From Mactromeris polynyma (taxonomy: Eukaryota > Mollusca > Bivalvia > Venerida > Mactridae), in contig JASFXZ010000032.1 in NCBI GenBank assembly GCA_032209605.1, positions 8,867,722 through 8,931,721 of the forward strand: a stretch of 64,000 nucleotides of DNA, given 5' to 3'. Below are positions 33,120 to 45,965 of this stretch, one piece after another (within the stretch, counting starts at the first letter, position 1; each line of letters begins with the position of its first letter). Below the pieces are notes generated by a model. That model was not told where the DNA came from, made no database searches, and saw nothing but the letters and a program-made list of their open reading frames with translations. Made by a program: the position numbers and the translations under genes.

Positions 33120-35394
33120 GTATAATGTACCTCCTCTCATTGTCTCGATATGTAGATTTCAATGTTCCTCCTCTCATTGTCTCGATATGTAGATTTCAAT
33201 GTACCTCCTCATTGTCTCGATATGTAGATTTCAATGTTCCTCCTCTCATTGTCTCGATATGTAGATTTCAATGTACCTCCTCATTGTCTCGATATGTAGA
33301 TTTCAATGTACCTCCTCTCATTGTCTCGATATGTAGATTTCAATGTACCTCCTCTCGTTGTCTCGATATGTATATTTCAATGTACGTCCTCTCATTGTCT
33401 CGATATGTAGATTTCAATGTACCTCCTCTCATTGTCTCGATATGTAGATTTCAATGTACCTCCTCTCGTTGTCTCGATATGTAGATTTCAATGTACCTCC
33501 TCTCATTGTCTCGATATGTAGATTTCAATGTACCTCCTCTCATTGTCTCGATATGTAGATTTCAATGTACCTCCTCTCGTTGTCTCGATATGTAGATTTC
33601 AATGTACCTCCTCTCGTTGTCTCGATATGTAGATTTCAATGTACCTCCTCTCATTGTCTCGATATGTAGATTTCAATGTACCTCCTCTCGTTGTCTCGAT
33701 ATGTATATTTCAATGTACCTCCTCTCGTTGTCTCGATATGTAGATTTCAATGTACGTCCTCTCATTGTCTCGGTATGTATATTTCAATGTACCTCCTCTC
33801 ATTGTCTCGGTATGTAGATTTCAATGTACGTCCTCTCATTGTCTCGATATGTAGATTTCAATGTACGTCCTCTCATTGTCTCGATATGTAGATTTCAATG
33901 TACCTCCTCATTGTCTCGATATGTAGATTTCAATGTACCTCCTCTCATTGTCTCGGTATGTAGATTTCAATGTACGTCCTCTCATTGTCTCGATATGTAG
34001 ATTTCAATGTACCTCCTCATTGTCTCGATATGTAGATTTCAATGTTCCTCCTCTCATTGTCTCGATATGTAGATTTCAATGTACCTCCTCTCATTGTCTC
34101 GATATGTAGATTTCAATGTACGTCCTCTCATTGTCTCGATATGTAGATTTCAATGTTCCTCCTCTCATTGTCTCGATATGTAGATTTCAATGTACCTCCT
34201 CTCATTGTCTCGATATGTAGATTTCAATGTACGTCCTCTCATTGTCTCGATATGTAGATTTCAATGTACCTCCTCTCATTGTCTCGATATGTAGATTTCA
34301 ATGTACTTCCTCTCATTGTCTCGGTATGTAGATTTCAATGTACCTCCTCATTGTCTCTGTATGTATATTTCAATGTACCTCCTCTCATTGTCTCGGTATG
34401 TAGATTTCAATGTACGTCCTCTCATTGTCTCGGTATGTAGATTTCAATGTTCCTCCTCTCATTGTCTCGGTATGTAGATTTCAATGTACTTCCTCTCATT
34501 GTCTCGGTATGTAGATTTCAATGTACCTCCTCATTGTCTCGGTATGTATATTTCAATGTACCTCCTCATTGTCTCGGTATGTAGATTTCAATGTACCTCC
34601 TCTCATTGTCTCGGTATGTAGATTTCAATGTACCTCCTCTCATTGTCTCGGTATGTAGATTTCAATGTACCTCCTCTCATTGTCTCGGTATGTAGATTTC
34701 AATGTACTTCCTCTCATTGTCTCGGTATGTAGATTTCAATGTACCTCCTCATTGTCTCGGTATGTATATTTCAATGTACCTCCTCATTGTCTCGGTATGT
34801 AGATTTCAATGTACCTCCTCATTGTCTCGGTATGTAGATTTCAATGTACCTCCTCTCATTGTCTCGGTATGTAGATTTCAATGTACCTCCTCTCATTGTC
34901 TCGGTATGTAGATTTCAATGTACCTCCTCTCATTGTCTCGGTATGTAGATTTCAATGTACCTCCTCTCATTGTCTCGGTATGTAGATTTCAATGTACCTC
35001 CTCTCATTGTCTCGGTATGTAGATTTCAATGTACTTCCTCTCATTGTCTCGGTATGTAGATTTCAATGTACCTCCTCATTGTCTCGATATGTAGATTTCA
35101 ATGTACGTCCTCTCATTGTCTCGGTATGTATATTTCAATGTACCTCCTCTCATTGTCTCGGTATGTATATTTCAATGTACCTCCTCTCATTGTCTCGATA
35201 TGTAGATTTCAATGTACCTCCTCTCATTGTCTCGGTATGTAGATTTCAATGTACCTCCTCATTGTCTCGGTATGTAGATTTCAATGTACCTCCTCATTGT
35301 CTCGGTATGTAGATTTTAATGTACCTCCTCTCATTGTCTCGGTATGTAGATTTCAATGTACCTCCTCTCATTGTCTCGGTATGTAGATTTCAAT
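33120..35394. repeat. 35/37-bp minisatellite, about 61 copies
   Basis: Units of 37 bp, CTCTCATTGTCTCGATATGT then AGATTTCAATGTACCTC, with a 35-bp form lacking one TC. The left part has mainly CGATATG units and the right part mainly CGGTATG units, so the two variants spread in separate domains. Confidence 0.96.
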
Positions 35395-35540
35395 GACAAT
35401 TTACCTGGATTTTCTGAATGGCGGATACATTTATTTGTAAATCAGTTTGTTGTTTAAAATTACAATGAATCTAAGTTTATGTATTTCTGCTGTAAGTTCA
35501 AATTGTGTAAGGCATAACATCTAAAGAAGATGGCCGAATA

Positions 35541-37146
35541 CATCTAGGTATATGCTATGGCACAGCATCCAGGTATATGGTATGGTGCGACACCTTGGTA
35601 TATGTTATGGTGCGACATCTAGGTATATGTTATGACGCGACATCTAGGTATATGTTATGGTGCGACATCTTGGTATATGCTATGGCACAACATCTAGGTA
35701 TATGTTATTGCACGACATCTATGTATATGCTATGGCACGACATCTAGGTATATGTTATTGCACGACATCTAGGTATATGTTATTGCACGACATCTATGTA
35801 TATGCTATGGCACGACATCTAGGTATATGCTATGGCAAAGCATCCATGTATATGTTATGGCACGACATCCATGTACATGTTATGGCACGACATCTAGGTA
35901 TATGTTATGGCGCGACATCTAGGTATATGTTATGGCGCGACAGCTAGGTATATGTTATGGCGCGACATCTAGGTATATGTTATGGCGCGACATCTAGGTA
36001 TATGTTATGGCGCGACATCTAGGTATATGTTATTGCACGACATCTATGTATATGCTATGGCGCGAAATCTATGTATATGTTATGGCGCGACATCTAGGTA
36101 TATGCTCTGGCACAGTATTCAGGTATATGTTATTGCACGACATCCAGGTATATGTTATGGTGCGACATCTAGGTATATGTTATGGCATGACATCTAGGTA
36201 TATGCTATGGCGCCACATCTAGGTATATGTTATGGCACAACATCTATGTATATGTTATGGCACAGTATTCAGGTATATGTCATTGCACGACATCCAGGTA
36301 TATGTTATGGTGCGACATCCAGGTATATGTTATGGTGCGACATCTAGGTGTATGCTATGGCGCGACATCTAGGTATATGTTATTGCAGGATATCCAGGTA
36401 TATGCTATGGCGCGACATCTAGGTATATGTTATTGCACGATATCCAGGTATATGTTATGGTGCGACATCTAGGTATATGCTATGGCGCGACATCTAGGTA
36501 TATGTTATTGCACGATATCCAGGTATATGCTATGGCGCGACATCTAGGTTTATGTTATGGCGCGACATCTAGGTATATGTTATGGCGCGACATCTAGGTA
36601 TATGCTATGGAACGAAATCTAGGTATATGCTATGGCGCGACATCTAGGTATATGTTATGGCGCGACATCCAGGTATATGTTATGGCATGACATCTAGGTA
36701 TATGCTCTGGCACAGTATTCAGGTATATGTTATGGCGCGACATCTAGGTATATGTTATTGCACGATATCCAGGTATATGTTATGGTGCGACATCTAGGTA
36801 TATGTTATTGCACGATATCCAGGTATATGTTATGGCGCGACATCTAGGTATATGTTATTGCACGATATCCAGGTATATGTTATGGCGCGACATCTAGGTA
36901 TATGTTATTGCACGATATCCAGGTATATGTTATGGTGCGACATCTAGGTATATGCTCTGGCACAGTATTCAGGTATATGTTATGGCATGACATTTGGGTA
37001 TATGTTATTGCACGATATCCAGGTATATGTTATGGTGCGACATCTAGGTATAATCTATGGCGCGACATCTAGGTATATGTTATGGAGCGACATCTAGGTA
37101 TATGTTATGGCGCGACATCTAGGTATATGCTATGGCGCGACATCTA
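35541..37146. repeat. 25-bp minisatellite, about 64 copies, highly variable
   Basis: Units of 25 bp, CATCTAGGTATATGTTATGG then CGCGA, with many variants (GCACGA, TGCGA, ATCCAGG, CAGTATTC). This is the most heterogeneous array here. Alternating pairs near 36740-36920 suggest two-unit duplications. Confidence 0.95.
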
Positions 37147-38135
37147 AGCAAGTGGAGCAACACTTCTTTCTTCGATGACCTAAAATTTATATGTATGTCG
37201 TAAAATGTTTTATGAAGTTTTACTTACTTAATACTCGTAGAGTAGGAAAATTAGCTTTTTCGGAAAAAATAATATTAGAACGCCCTTCTGTGGCGCAAAT
37301 TGACGACAACACTAAAGTATATTACTCCGGTTACCTGAAACAACAGAATATCCGACTTTCTGTCTTTCCGGAGAATACTTATACTTGTAATTACATAATC
37401 AATCAGAAAGTCGACCGAATGAGTAGCAAAACATCACAACATTGTGCTGTATGTTGTTTGTATTAACTTTAGTTGACTCTAAATGATAGTAAATTCAGTG
37501 ACAAAAGGGGGACTCTCAAAACACAACAAAGGTTTAAACGAAATCCGACGAACGTTATATTGAAATAAAATGACTGTTCCTTTTCGTGATGCCAACAAAA
37601 AAAGAAACAGCCAAAACAAGCATTCACAAATCACTTGGATAGAAACTGTACACAAACCAGACCGTAATGCAATTAATGATCAAACACCAATAAAATCTTG
37701 GAATTGTTACACAAAGTAGAAAGACAAAAGACCGTCTTCACACCGTCCAAGTATTATTATTAAATTTCCGGTGTAATTTTGTCCATTAAGCCTCCCTGGG
37801 ACACAATGTGTCGGCTCTGTTTCGCAGGACATTGTCTTAATGTGAATGACCTAACGTAACCCAAAGCCAAACAAAACAAATATTAGATAAATTCATTTGG
37901 TTTCATTTAAGTGCCCGGTATTGAATCATGACGTATAACTTATCAGATGCTCTGGTTTCTGATTAGTCATTGAGGACGTATTTGAATTGTTTCTCGGACC
38001 TAGTGTATTATAATATGATAACTATGTTATACATACATTAGCCTGCATGTGTTCGCCAATTCATATATCAAGGAGTTGTCCATCTTTGCTTCTCTTATAC
38101 ACACTGTCAGTTATATTTGAACGATGGAAGGATAA
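37147..38135. other. Non-coding stretch
   Basis: A 91-codon frame at 37191-37466 has no recognisable domain or splice context. Nothing supported. Confidence 0.4.
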
Positions 38136-39176
38136 CTGTGAGGATGGGTGCAGCACTATTGCTAACATGTTTATGTGAGGATGGGTGAAGCACTATTGCT
38201 AACATGTTTCTGTGAGGATGGGTGCAGCACTATTGCTAACATGTTTCTGTGAGGATGGGTGCAGCACTATTGCTAACATGTTTCTGTGAGGATGGGTGCA
38301 GCACTATTGCTAACATGTTTCTGTGAGGATGGGTGAAGCACTATTGCTAACTGTGAGGATGGGTGCAGCACTATTGCTAACTGTGAGGATGGGCGCAGCA
38401 CTATTGCTAACTGTGAGGATGGGCGCAGCACTATTGCTAATTGTGAGGATGGGCGCAGCACTATTGCTAACATGTTTCTGTGAGGATGGGTGCAGCACTA
38501 TTGCTGATATGTTTCTGTGAGGATGGGTGCAGCACTATTGCTGATATGTTTCTGTGAGGATGGGTGCAGCACTATTGCTGATATGTTTCTGTGAGGATGG
38601 GTGCAGCACTATTGCTGATATGTTTCTGTGAGGATGGGTGAAGCACTATTGCTGATATGTTTCTGTGAGGATGGGTGCAGCATTTTTGCTAACATGTTTC
38701 TGTGAGGATGTGTGCAGCACTATTGCTGACATGTTTCTGTGAGGATGGGTGCAGCATTTTTGCTAACATGTTTCTGTGAGGATGGGTGCAGCACTATTAC
38801 TAACACGTTTCTGTGAGGATGGGCGCAGCATTTTTGCTAACATGTTTCTGTGAGGATGGGTGCAGCACTATTGCTGATATGTTTCTGTGAGGATGGGTGC
38901 AGCACTATTGCTGATATGTTTCTGTGAGCATGGGTGCAGCACTATTGCTGACATGTTTCTGTGAGGATGGGCGCAGCACTATTGCTAACATGTTTCTGAT
39001 GGGTGCAGCACTATTGCTAACATGTTTATGTGAGGATGGGCGCAGCACTATTGCTGATATGTTTCTGTGAGGATGGGTGCAGCACTATTGCTGATATGTT
39101 TCTGTGAGGATGGGTGCAGCACTATTGCTAACATGTTTCTGTGAGGATGGGTGCAGCATTTTTGCTAACATGTTTC
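38136..39176. repeat. 30/37-bp minisatellite, about 29 copies
   Basis: Units of 37 bp, CTGTGAGGATGGGTGCAGCA then CTATTGCTAACATGTTT. A few consecutive 30-bp units near 38350-38465 lack CATGTTT, and one unit at 38996 is further shortened. Variants GCTGATATG and ATTTTTGC recur in blocks. Confidence 0.95.
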
Positions 39177-39795
39177 GGTATTGAACTAACTTGTTCATAT
39201 TTACTGTCAGCCACATTCAGCAGTTAAAGTATTCAGTAACATTCACCCACCACATTTCAAGATGTCGGAGACTGATTTTCTGCGAATTATCAGCACTGGT
39301 ATCAAATATCCCCCGTTACTTTGTTTCATTTCTTCAGTATTGTGTAACAAGTCCTAACCTTGATATCTTATTTCACGCCTGTATTACTTCACAAGTACAT
39401 TAAAACTTCTTCCCTTTTACACTTTATAACCAATGTTCTCTTCTTTAATCCCATTTTATTGATGTTACATAAACTAATGAACGCAACAGAGAAGGGTTAA
39501 AACTTCCTATTTAAATTAGTGTACTCATTGTGGCATGGAAGGTCGTTGTCCTGTTAGGTGAATGGTCTATTTCCAAGATTCCAAACAAATGTCTTCTCAT
39601 GACTGTCAACGCTCTCATTAATGACTATTATGTCATACAATCATATTAGAAGCGGTTAGAAAGGTGTGTTAATCTTATTTTAATTTTTGTTTCTCATTAC
39701 AGATAGATATAGCCTGTAGCGGATAGTTTCACAATTGTCATTTATGAGAAGGACAATTTAATAGATTGGCCGCGATGGTGTCTAGACGTTTTTCT
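39177..39795. other. Non-coding stretch
   Basis: Nothing recognised. Confidence 0.4.
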
Positions 39796-40036
39796 TGAAA
39801 TATTTCATTGAAATAGTAACTTACACACATACAATGGTATGATACTATAATTGTTTATGCTCATATGTTTGGGGAAATGTTTCATTGAAATAGTAACTTA
39901 CACACAGACAATGATATGATACTATATTTGTTTATGCTCATATGTTTGGGGAAATGTTTCATTGAAATAGTAACTTACACACATACAATGGTATGATACT
40001 ATATTTGTTTATGCTCATATGTTTGGGGAAATGTTT
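39796..40036. repeat. 77-bp tandem repeat, 3 copies
   Basis: Three units of about 77 bp contain TTTCATTGAAATAGTAACTT and TTTATGCTCATATGTTTGGG, differing by a few substitutions. Confidence 0.9.
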
Positions 40037-40206
40037 AACATTTGTTAAATGAGAAACTTACGTATCACTGTTATCATTGTTGTACCGTATTCAGCATTGT
40101 CTAAATGTCGCATTCCATGTGCTAGTCAGCCAGAAAACTCTGTACTCCTCCATCCTCACAGATATTTGCTCACACATCCTAAATTCTTATTGTTTCTCTG
40201 GCTGGT

Positions 40207-40259
40207 GTTACCCTGCAATATGTGTGGGTAGGCATAGTATGTGGCGTTCCCTGATATAT
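40207..40259 (-). repeat. Single diverged copy of the 45-bp unit of the 44-kb array
   Basis: The plus strand reads ATATGTGTGGGTAGGCA...TGTGGCGTTCCCTGATATA, matching one 45-bp unit with about 7 bases deleted. The caspase-like part is not evident beside it. Confidence 0.5.
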
Positions 40260-41123
40260 CTTAATATTTTTTCTCACAAATAGCGATGGGCGATCTAGGG
40301 CAATATTGCAAATTCTTTTCGTCTGTTGTATTTATACATAAACGTCTCTGCTACATGTCAGTCTGTGCTGTGATCTGAAAAAAATATAGTCCGGTCTTTT
40401 ATCGAATCTTTCACGAGATGTTTGTTGTCATGGTGACATTTTATGAAATTATCACGGTAACAAAAGATAGTACAATTACATAACAAGATAACTTAATATA
40501 CTTGGAAGTGATGTTTAAATTGAAGATAAATGAGATGTTGTGCTAAACAATTACTATACGATCAAACTCACTTACTACATTCTGTGTCTTACAATCTCTG
40601 AGACTTTCGATTTGTCGCAGGTCTGGCGTCCGTAATTCGAGTGTAACATAGATAGAAGTCAGCTCAAATGAAATTATATACCACAAATTGGAAACACAAT
40701 AAGACCATTATTGTCTACAAGACTGTACAAGCCAAGTACCTTTGGGAATTTTCAGCGCTTTCATTAAATATCACGACATTCTGAAAAGAATGCAGGTCTA
40801 GGGAACTACAATTATAGTACCGTTCACATTACAACAATCTCTCAGCTATACTGTATCTAGATATTTCTATGCTTGTAGTAATTCTATTTGTAACAAGATG
40901 GATTCAGAGACAATCGGCGAATAAGTTACCGCATCTAACACCGTTATTCTTCGACATTTCAACCGCAATTGTCGTATCTCACTCTATCTAGGCTATAGAA
41001 TAAAAAGTGTAATTAACAGACATAGTTTCTTACAATAATGACTTTCTCTCAAAATAGCTACAATACTATTATAAATAGATTGAACTTCCATTGTTTCCAT
41101 TATTCCCGGCATAACGCTCATAT
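40260..41123. other. Non-coding stretch
   Basis: About 0.9 kb with no supported gene, RNA or repeat. Confidence 0.4.
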
Positions 41124-43673
41124 CATGTCGTATTGTTACAATCGTATATATCTGTGACATGATGTCGTATTGTTACAATCGTATATAGCTATAACATCAT
41201 GTCGTATTGTTACAATCGCATATAGCTGTGCCATCATGTCGTATTGTTACAATCGGATATATCTGTGCCATCATGTCGTATTGTTACAATCGGATATATC
41301 TGTGACATGATGTCGTATTGTTACAATCGTATATAGCTGTGACATGATGTCGTATTGTTACAATCGTATATAGCTGTGACGTCATGTCGTATTCTTACAA
41401 TCGCATATAGCTGTGACATGATGTCGTATTGTTACAATCGTATATAGCTGTGACATGATGTCGTATTGTTACAATCGTATATAGCTATTACATCATGTCG
41501 TATTGTTACAATCGCATATAGCTGTGCCATCGTGTCGTATTGTTACAATCGGATATATATGTGACATGATGTCGTATTGTTACAATCGTATATAGCTGTG
41601 ACATGATGTCGTATTGTTACAATCGTATATAGCTGTGACGTCATGTCGTATTCTTACAGTCGCATATAGCTGTGACATGATGTCGTATTGTTACAATCGT
41701 ATATAGCTGTGACATCATGTCGTATTGTTACAATCGTATATAGCTGTGACGTCATGTCGTATTGTTTCAATCGTATATAGCTGTGACGTCATGTCGTATT
41801 GTTACAATCGTATATATCTGTGACATCATGTCGTATTGTTACAATCGTATATAGCTATTACATCATGTCGTATTGTTACAATCGTATATAGCTGTGACAT
41901 GATGTCGTATTGTTACAATCGTATATAGCTGTGACATGATGTCGTATTCTTACAATCGTATATAGCTATTACATCATGTCGTATTGTTACAATCGCATAT
42001 AGCTGTGACATGATGTCGTATTGTTACAATCGTATATAGCTGTGACATGATGTCGTATTGTTACAATCGTATATAGCTATTACATCATGTCGTATTGTTA
42101 CAATCGCATATAGCTGTGCCATCATGTCGTATTGTTACAATCGGATATATATGTGACATGATGTCGTATTGTTACAATCGTATATAGCTGTGACATGATG
42201 TCGTATTGTTACAATCGTATATAGCTGTGACGTCATGTCGTATTCTTACAATCGCATATAGCTGTGACATGATGTCGTATTGTTACAATCGTATATAGCT
42301 GTGACATCATGTCGTATTGTTACAATCGTATATAGCTGTGACATCATGTCGTATTGTTACAATCGTATATAGCTGTGACGTCATGTCGTATTGTTACAAT
42401 CGTATATATCTGTGACATCATGTCGTATTGTTACAATCGTATATAGCTATTACATCATGTCGTATTGTTACAATCGTATATAGCTGTGACATGATGTCGT
42501 ATTGTTACAATCGTATATAGCTGTGACATGATGTCGTATTGTTACAATCGTATATAGCTATTACATCATGTCGTATTGTTACAATCGTATATAGCGGTGA
42601 CATCATGTCGTATTGTTACAATCGTATATAGCTATTACATCATGTCGTATTGTTACAATCGTATATAGCTATTACATCATGTCGTATTGTTACAATCGCA
42701 TATAGCTGTGCCATCATGTCGTATTGTTACAATCGGATATATCTGTGACATCATGTCGTATTGTTACAATCGCATATAGCTGTGACATGATGTCGTATTG
42801 TTACAATCGTATATAGCTGTGACATGATGTCGTATTGTTACAATCGTATATAGCTGTGACGTCATGTCGTATTGTTACAATCGTATAAAGCTGTGACATG
42901 ATTTCGTATTGTTACAATCGTATATAGCTGTGACATTATGTCGTATTGCTACAATCGTATATAACTGTGACATGATGTCGTTTTGTTACAATCGTATATA
43001 GCTGTGACATGATGTCGTATTGTTACAATCGTATATAGCTGTGACGTGATGTCGTATTGTTACAATCGTATATAGCTGTGACATGATTTCGTATTGTTAC
43101 AATCGTATATAGCTGTGACATGATGTCGTATTGTTACAATCGTATATAGCTGTGACATGATGTCGTATTCTTACAATCGTATAAAGCTGTGACATAATGT
43201 CGTATTCTTACAATCGTATATAGCTGTGACATGATGTCGTATTGTTACAATCGTATATAGCTGTGACATGATGTCGTATTGTTACAGTAGTATATAGCTG
43301 TGACATGATGTCGTATTGTTACAATCGTATATAGCCGTGACATGATGTCGTATTGTTACAATCGTATATAGCTGTGACATCATGTCGTATTGTTACAATC
43401 GTATATAGCTGTGACATGATGTCGTATTGTTACAATCGTATATATCTGTGACATCATGTCGTATTGTTACAATCGTATATATCTGTGACATGATGTCGTA
43501 TTGTTACAATCGTATATATCTGTGACATGATGTCGTATTGTTACAGTAGTATATAGCTGTGACATGACGTCGTATTGTTACAATCGTATATAGCTGTGAC
43601 ATGATGTCGTATTGTTACAATCGTATAAAGCTGTGACATGATGTCGTATTCTTACAATCGTATATATCTGTGA
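41124..43673. repeat. 37-bp minisatellite, about 69 copies, with higher-order structure
   Basis: Units of 37 bp, CATGATGTCGTATTGTTACA then ATCGTATATAGCTGTGA. Variant junctions (CATCATG, CGTCATG, CTATTACATCATG, GGATATAT) recur in the same order 592 bp apart (41551 and 42143), exactly 16 units. Seven junctions spell TGACGTCA, a perfect CRE palindrome. Confidence 0.96.
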
Positions 43674-44040
43674 CCTTGCCTCTAGATATGGATGAAGGTC
43701 TTACCATACAGTTTTATATGACTGTTTCCATGGATTCTGTCACAGCTATCTTTCAGTATATCTGCACAAAATGATGCTGTGAAAGTACTCAAACTTTTAT
43801 AGACTGCAATAAATCTGCTCTCAACGAACATTGCTTTAATCAGTTTGGAAGCTTTTAATTAAGAAAAGTTATAGTTGAATGCTAAATATTATTAGCGTGA
43901 CAAGTGCCCCAGTCGAATGATTCTCAGGAGACGCAAACAAACTGACGATTGAATGATGTTAGTCTTTTTGTGAGACATTAAATTACTTTTGTGTCCATTT
44001 CAACGTATGTGAATAAAGGAAGAATTAAGATGTAACATGA
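43674..44040. other. Non-coding stretch
   Basis: Nothing recognised. Confidence 0.4.
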
Positions 44041-45252
44041 GAAGCCACATCCAAAAGACGGTGCCCCTCCACACATGTACCAGGGAACGCCACATTCACA
44101 CGACGATGCCCCTTCACACATGTACCAGGGAACGCCACATTCACACGACGGTGCCCCCCCACACAGGTACCAGGGAACGCCACATTCACACGACGGTGCC
44201 CCTCCACACAGGTACCAGGGAACGCCACATTCACACGACGGAGCCCTCCACACAGGTACCAGGGAACGCCACATTCACACGACGGTGCCCCTCCACACAG
44301 GTACCAGGGAACGCCACATTCACACGACATTCCCCCTCAACAAAGATCCCAGGGAACGCTACATTTACACGACGGTGCCACACAGGTACCAGGGAAAGCC
44401 ACAACCACACGACAGTGCCTGTCCACGCAGATCCCAGGGAAAGCCACAACCACACGACAGTGCCTGTCCACACATATACCAGGGAACGCCACAATCACAC
44501 GACAGTGCCTGTCCACACATATACCAGGGAACGCCACAATCACACGACAGTGCCTGTCCACACATATACCAGGGAACGCCACAATCACACGACAGTGCCT
44601 GTCCACACATATACCAGGGAACGCCACAATCACACGACAGTGCCTGTCCACACATATACCAGGGAACGCCACAATCACACGACAATGCCTGTCCACGCAG
44701 ATCCCAGGGAAAGCCACAACCACACGACAGTGCCTGTCCACACATATACCAGGGAAAGCCACAACCACGCGACAATGCCTGTCCACGCAGATCCCAGGGA
44801 AAGCCACAACCACACGACAGTGCCTGTCCACACATATACCAGGGAATGCCACATTCACAAGACAACGCCTCTCCATACATATCCCAGGGAATACCACATT
44901 CACACGACAGTGCCTGTCCACACCGATCTGAGGGAATACCACATTCACAAGACCACGCCTCTCCATACACATCCCAGGGAGTACCATATTCACACGACAG
45001 TGCTTGTCCACACATATCCCAGGGAACGCCACATTCACACGACAGTGCCTGTCCACACATATCCCAGGGAATACCACATTCACACGACAGTGCCTGTCCT
45101 CACCGATCTGAGGGAATACCACATTCACAAGACCACGCCTCTCCATACACATCCCAGGGAATACCATATTCACACGACAGTGCCTGTCCACACATATCCC
45201 AGGGAACGCCACGACCACATGACAGTGCCTGTCCACACATATCCCAGGGAAC
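44041..45252. repeat. 45-bp minisatellite, about 27 copies
   Basis: Units of 45 bp, such as ACACATATACCAGGGAACGC then CACAATCACACGACAGTGCC TGTCC. There is a GTGCCCCTCC family at the left, a GTGCCTGTCC family in the middle, and a higher-order pattern with CACCGATCTGAGGG units at the right. Long frames (417 and 401 codons plus strand, 299 and 231 minus strand) result from the 15-codon unit and are not called genes. The right end runs into the caspase-like relic, in frame with it on the plus strand. Confidence 0.95.
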
Positions 45253-45425
45253 CATCAGAACACGAAACATTAGGAGTTGAGGAAGTGTAAAGGCAAACAT
45301 CTATGGGAATGGGGAAGAAAGGAATTGTCTGTTTAATCAACCATGAAGAATTGGAGGGGACAACAAGAGAGGGAATGGATGGAATGGAGAGAATATTTTA
45401 CTGGACACGCGAATAAATCAAGTTG
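45240..45425 (+). pseudogene. Dispersed element copy 3: caspase-like exon relic
   Basis: In one frame it reads PSEHETLGVEEV, a stop, RQTSMG, then MGKKGIVCLINHEELEG and TTREGMDGMERIF, ending at a TAA after WTRE. The K-G-I-V-x-L-I-N-H-E-E-x-E-G and R-E-G pattern resembles the start of the caspase p20 subunit. Catalytic His and Cys motifs would lie further on and are absent. It carries at least one internal stop, so it is a relic. The homologous copy at 4.45 kb ends in a consensus 5' splice site at the corresponding place, which supports origin from an exon. The caspase family assignment is tentative. Confidence 0.45.
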
Positions 45426-45965
45426 GCCAAGAAACACTGTTTTTGTACGTGTGGAATTGTCTGAGCCATTCTTTTTTTAGCACTCACTTCTTGAGTTAAA
45501 TGCCTTCTATTTCAAGCAGACAATCTGCAGTCGTTTAACTTTGATGCAATTAATTTTGATTACACGAAATTCAGCTTGGAAGTAGATGTATGTGTTATGT
45601 AGGAACAGCGTAGATGTATGTGTTATGTAGGAACAGCGTAGATGTGTGTTATGTCAATACGAATTACTCAAGTGTTTGCTTTATGATTCAATGACAAATG
45701 CCAAACACAATTGTTTCCTTCCCTGGTTCAACAAACTATTATTCCACCTAGAAATCAAATATAATGACACTTTGATGAAGCGAAAGAGAATGTTACGGTG
45801 AATCAAACTTGTTTACGTTAAGGGTGAATCTAAATCATTGAAACAATCAAGTTTACAAACGAAGAGAAAGCCAAACCAAAGACTGTAGTATCTTTAAACA
45901 AAACACCAAACGTATGTAACTGCTTTATATGTACCAAGACATTGTCGCTTCAATTAGAAACAGAC
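45426..45965. other. Non-coding stretch with a 28-bp triplet repeat
   Basis: Three short units (GTAGATGTATGTGTTATGTA) lie at about 45582-45656. No gene recognised. Confidence 0.45.

Noticed and set aside
44037..45290. Long frames (417, 401, 299 and 231 codons) on both strands, His/Thr/Pro- or Cys-rich
   Set aside because: A 45-bp unit keeps several frames open at once on both strands; frames overlap and have no start, splice or domain support, and the parent element is a broken relic.
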